This document shows, piece by piece, positions 7,867-10,456 of a stretch of 10,456 bases of DNA. Numbering within the stretch: the first letter of the stretch is position 1; every line of letters starts with the position of its first letter. Source of the DNA: Desulfobacterales bacterium (GTDB lineage Bacteria > Desulfobacterota > Desulfobacteria > Desulfobacterales > C00003060). Made by a program: the position numbers and the translations under genes. The notes below the pieces were generated by a model. It saw nothing but the letters and a program-made list of their open reading frames with translations, made no database searches and was not told where the DNA came from. The DNA is taken from assembly GCA_020347085.1 (NCBI GenBank), contig CP070769.1, positions 2,037,617 through 2,048,072 on the forward strand. The letters are read 5' to 3'.

Positions 7867-8286
7867 TTAACATAAAAGGGATGCGTTTAAAAGATAGAGT
7901 GGTGCGGGCAGGCCCCAGGTAGGCAAACGAAATTTGCTAGGAAAACCTTTGAGGGGAGTAAAGCCGGGTAGCAGGTTATCCGGTCCAGATGTTGCGTCCG
8001 ACGAACCACCGTCCTGCGCCCTGGTAACACCAAACACAGAGAAATCCGGCAACCCTAAAGAGCAGCCTGTGGAGATGTTGCACTGGGTGGCCTCAGGTTC
8101 GCAACAACACCCGGCCTGAGATATCCCGCTGGCATCTACTGCATGTCGTGGGATTCGAACGTCATGACCAACACAGCAAACTGCACCATAACCAGCGCAG
8201 ATTGGGGAAATCGGAATCCCTACGAGCCCCAAAATGACGACTAGGGATAGTGCGATGCCGAGGGATCTTCGAGGTGATATATGCAT
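7867..8286 (-). CDS. Exported cysteine-rich protein of unknown family
   Basis: 139 aa from ATG 8286. I do not recognise the family. Residues 5-31 read as a signal peptide (PRRS basic start, hydrophobic 10-24, likely cleavage after A31 in ICAG), so the product is probably periplasmic. The mature part has cysteine clusters: CC at 37-38, CCC at 60-62, C69 and C75, plus a terminal C139, with H41 and H48 near by. The second half (about 80-139) is Cys-poor, Pro/Gly-rich and looks disordered. The spacing does not match any Fe-S, zinc or metallothionein signature I know. An in-frame GTG at 8316 would add ten polar residues; neither start has a good ribosome site, and ATG is preferred because it puts the signal peptide at the N-terminus. 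It lies 38 bp after nadA (8 bp if GTG is used) and 221 bp before the efflux operon. A role in binding copper or silver in the periplasm is inference. Confidence 0.6.
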   Translation of the reverse strand: MHISPRRSLGIALSLVVILGLVGIPISPICAGYGAVCCVGHDVRIPRHAVDASGISQAGCCCEPEATQCNISTGCSLGLPDFSVFGVTRAQDGGSSDATSGPDNLLPGFTPLKGFPSKFRLPTWGLPAPLYLLNASLLC

Positions 8287-8324
8287 TACGTCCGACTCAC
8301 TCTGCTTGTTACTCACAACATAAG

Positions 8325-9443
8325 CTAACGGGTCGTTACACGTGCTGTCTGTCTCTCCTTGAATGAATCACCCTTCTTTGCCAAGAGAGCTTTGGGTGAC
8401 AAAGCTAACATGCGATCAAGGGCTGCACGTGCATCTTTCTTTGTATCTTCCGGTACGGTAACCACATTGACTTGTCCGATATTTTTCAGGGTCCACAGGA
8501 GGTTCCCGAGGTTGATCTTAAACATGTTAGGACACAAAGAGTAATACAAGTCCAAAACCTTTTTCTCCGGATTTTCCAGGGCCAACCGATTCACAAGATT
8601 GATTTCCGTACCAATAATAATGGTAGACCCAATCGGTGCATTTTCCAAGTACTTCACGATAAAACTGGTGGAGCCTACCGCATCGGACAGGCTTACCACA
8701 TCTTCGGTACATTCCGGATGGACCACGATCTTGGCTTCCGGAAACCTCTCTCGCATCTTCAAGACATGTTTATCCCGAAACCGGGTATGGACCAGGCAGT
8801 AGCCATCCCATAAGATTACCCTTGCCTTTTTGATGCTATCTTGCGTGTTGCCACCCAATGGTTTGGCCGGATCCCATACGATCATTTCCTCGGGCGGAAT
8901 TCCCATTTGATTTCCAGTGTTTCGGCCCAGGTGCTGGTCTGGAAAAAACAGAATCTTCTCGCGCTCGCCAAATCCCCATCGAAAGGCTGCTGGGGCATTC
9001 GATGACGTACAAACAGCGCCGCCGTGGCGGCCACAAAATGCCTTTAAAGCAGCATCAGAGTTCATATAAACAATGGGTATGACCGAGTCCGATGAGGTTA
9101 TAGAAGTAATATCTCCCCAGGCCTCTTCCACGATATCAATGTCAGCCATATCAGCCATCCAGCACCCGGCCTCAACGGCAGGTATTTGAACCGTCTGATG
9201 GGGCTGGGAGAGAATCTCGGCGCTTTCTGCCATAAAATGCACCCCGCAAAAGACAATGAAACGTCCGGCCTTGTCTGCGGCCGCCTTTTGAGATAGCCCA
9301 AAGGAGTCACCTCGGTAGTCACCAAGATCCACAATGTCTTTTCGCTGATAATGGTGCGTAAGAATGAGAAGCTCTTGTCCCAGGGTCTTCTTTATGTCCA
9401 AGATCTCCCGCGCAATTTCTTTGTCATTTTTAGGGTTCACCAT
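8325..9443 (-). CDS. nadA: Quinolinate synthase NadA
   Basis: Cytoplasmic [4Fe-4S] enzyme that condenses iminoaspartate with dihydroxyacetone phosphate to quinolinate, the second step of NAD synthesis from aspartate. 372 aa. Three cysteines sit in the family's cluster-ligand contexts: C94 (EAGCWMAD), C245 (HPECTEDV) and C304 (LCPNM). Other family marks are the HHYQ start of the fold (30-33), CTSSNA (145-150), FPDQHLGRNT (167-176) and GTEINLVNRL (278-287). ATG 9443 is chosen because it follows the fdhD stop by one base and has AAAGG 4 nt before it, a rather short spacer; longer readings to 9482 begin with TTG and enter fdhD. No nadB or nadC is visible, so the rest of the pathway lies elsewhere. 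The tight link to fdhD suggests co-translation. The cluster is of the solvent-exposed type that copper is known to attack, which gives a loose thematic link to the efflux genes. Confidence 0.95.
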   Translation of the reverse strand: MVNPKNDKEIAREILDIKKTLGQELLILTHHYQRKDIVDLGDYRGDSFGLSQKAAADKAGRFIVFCGVHFMAESAEILSQPHQTVQIPAVEAGCWMADMADIDIVEEAWGDITSITSSDSVIPIVYMNSDAALKAFCGRHGGAVCTSSNAPAAFRWGFGEREKILFFPDQHLGRNTGNQMGIPPEEMIVWDPAKPLGGNTQDSIKKARVILWDGYCLVHTRFRDKHVLKMRERFPEAKIVVHPECTEDVVSLSDAVGSTSFIVKYLENAPIGSTIIIGTEINLVNRLALENPEKKVLDLYYSLCPNMFKINLGNLLWTLKNIGQVNVVTVPEDTKKDARAALDRMLALSPKALLAKKGDSFKERQTARVTTR

Positions 9444-9444
9444 G

Positions 9445-10287
9445 TCACCTTTCCACGAGGCGCTCATTTCCACAAAAAACAAATAGTCCGTTTTGTCTGC
9501 TTAAGCAGGCCAAAGTCATATTTAAGCTTGTGCCTAACTCAATGGCGAGAGTTGTGGGGCGCGAGACACTGACGAGAATTGGCAAACGCGCACGGGCTCC
9601 TTTCTGGACCATCTCATAACTCATCCGAGAAGAGAGGACCGCTAGACGAGCCTTTGCAAGCTTTTCGTTCATCAAGGCTTCCCCTATGGCCTTGTCCAGC
9701 GCATTGTGGCGCCCAACGTCCTCTGCTACGGCTAATAGATGGAGCTCAGAGTCAAAGAGCATGGCTGCGTGAGCGCTCCTCGTCCTCTTATGAAGGTGCT
9801 GAACATGAGACAGCTCATTGACACATCCCACAGCCTGACTCACGCTGATTCTTGTCTCATCCGCAGTCGGAGACAGAATCTGGCAAAAATCCTCTACCAC
9901 TTCTTTGCCGCAGATACCGCAACTGGTTTGACTGATGAAACCTCTCCTTTTCAACAGAGACGCTACCTGCTTTCGTCTCGCAGGCTTCAGCGTCACGGTA
10001 GCCACATTGGTATTGTCCTGATCGCAACAACCAATCGTTGCAAAATCTTCCGGTCCGTCGACAAGCCCCTCAGAAAGACAAAATCCCGCCGCGTGAAATA
10101 TCTCCTCGCCTGGAGTGCGCATCACGACGGAATAGGGTTGGCCTTCAACACGGATCAACAGGGGCTCTTCCCCAATCAGTTCCTGTTCGTAGGTTCGGCA
10201 AACCTCCCCCTCACAGTGGATCACATCATGGAGTCGGCTATCGGCCATATTGGACCTGACGTCGGTTTGTGAATAATCGGGTAACAT
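9445..10287 (-). CDS. fdhD: FdhD, formate dehydrogenase accessory sulfurtransferase
   Basis: Cytoplasmic protein that passes sulfur from a cysteine desulfurase (IscS in E. coli) to the molybdenum or tungsten bis-MGD cofactor, needed for active formate dehydrogenase. 280 aa; the E. coli protein is 277. The catalytic CXXC is present as SCGICG (C123, C126). Family motifs include RTPGEEIFHAAGFCLSEGL (57-75), AEDVGRHNALDKAIG (188-202), SSRMSYEMVQKGA (219-231) and the RPTTLAIELG end segment (243-252). ATG 10287 has only a weak upstream site, and a later ATG at residue 14 (MADSRLHD) is an alternative. The stop lies one base before the nadA ATG. No formate dehydrogenase structural gene is in the window, but the protein implies the host makes a Mo/W formate dehydrogenase. 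Confidence 0.95.
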   Translation of the reverse strand: MLPDYSQTDVRSNMADSRLHDVIHCEGEVCRTYEQELIGEEPLLIRVEGQPYSVVMRTPGEEIFHAAGFCLSEGLVDGPEDFATIGCCDQDNTNVATVTLKPARRKQVASLLKRRGFISQTSCGICGKEVVEDFCQILSPTADETRISVSQAVGCVNELSHVQHLHKRTRSAHAAMLFDSELHLLAVAEDVGRHNALDKAIGEALMNEKLAKARLAVLSSRMSYEMVQKGARARLPILVSVSRPTTLAIELGTSLNMTLACLSRQNGLFVFCGNERLVER

Positions 10288-10409
10288 CACGTTTCAGGAT
10301 TTCCAAGATCTGTAAACTTGACAAACCCGCAAAAAGTGTTTTGTGAACGATATTGAGCAAAATTAACTTTTTACGTGCATTAGTTTAACATCCTTCTCAC
10401 TAGGGTTAT
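10288..10409 (-). other. 122-bp AT-rich gap upstream of fdhD
   Basis: Non-coding on both strands as far as I can see, and notably AT-rich. It probably carries the fdhD-nadA promoter. A TTGTCA on the minus strand near 10320 resembles a -35 box, but no good -10 follows at 16-18 bp. No hairpin with a T-run marks the end of the upstream gene. Confidence 0.4.
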
Positions 10410-10456
10410 TCACGCTTCACGCACGATGTGGATCTCATCACCGCGCCGAATTCTTC
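10410..10456 (-). CDS. C-terminal end of an unidentified gene (partial)
   Basis: The last codons of a minus-strand frame entering from the right edge, ending RIRRGDEIHIVREA then TGA at 10412-10410. The composition (charged, alternating strand-like GDEIHIV) looks like a real protein end. A second open frame ends at TAA 10408 (EEFGAVMRSTSCVKRE) and cannot be excluded. Fourteen residues are too few to name it; being beside fdhD, a cofactor-related gene is possible but not shown. Confidence 0.35.
   Translation of the reverse strand, partial: RIRRGDEIHIVREA

Noticed and set aside
10291..10409. CRISPR, tRNA or small RNA in the AT-rich gap
   Set aside because: No repeated units, no cloverleaf-forming arms and no hairpin with a T-run were found.

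Overview
The window looks like a piece of a chromosome from a copper- or silver-exposed anaerobic or facultative bacterium, most likely a Desulfobacterota ('deltaproteobacterial') lineage. That placement is inference from three points: moderate GC, an fdhD-nadA pair, and an extended CusA/CusB type that I associate with such genomes from memory. No rRNA or other phylogenetic marker is present. Every gene I can support lies on the minus strand, so transcription runs from the right end (10456) to the left end (1).

Right part (10456 to about 8325): the last 14 codons of an unidentified gene (stop at 10410), a 122-bp gap, then fdhD (formate dehydrogenase maturation sulfurtransferase) and nadA (quinolinate synthase). 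The fdhD stop and the nadA start are one base apart. After nadA comes a short gene (7867-8286) for an exported, cysteine-rich protein of no family I can name.

Middle (7866 to 7646): a 221-bp non-coding region that is the natural place for the efflux operon's promoter. It holds an 11-bp tandem repeat and a second pair of related repeats 22 bp apart, spacings that match the DNA helical repeat. This is the best candidate for a regulator binding site.

Left part (7645 to 1): a three-gene heavy-metal efflux operon of the Cus type, in the order outer-membrane channel (cusC-like), periplasmic adaptor (cusB-like), inner-membrane RND pump (cusA-like, cut by the window edge). The pump keeps the CusA periplasmic methionine triad (M770, M820, M909) with its flanking Glu and Arg, which points to Cu(I)/Ag(I). 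It is at least 1263 residues long against about 1050 for E. coli CusA, because of an extra membrane-embedded block of about 115 residues and a smaller insertion. It lacks several other residues of the E. coli metal and proton relay. The adaptor is about 789 residues, roughly twice E. coli CusB, with two Cys/His/Met heavy-metal-binding modules, a Gly/His linker and two C-terminal DUF3347-like helical modules. The channel carries a His-rich mature N-terminus. No separate CusF-like metallochaperone gene is visible, so metal capture appears to be built into the adaptor, perhaps helped by the cysteine-rich exported protein. No regulator gene is in the window.

I see no RNA genes, insertion sequences, CRISPR arrays or clear rho-independent terminators. 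No gap between genes exceeds 221 bp.
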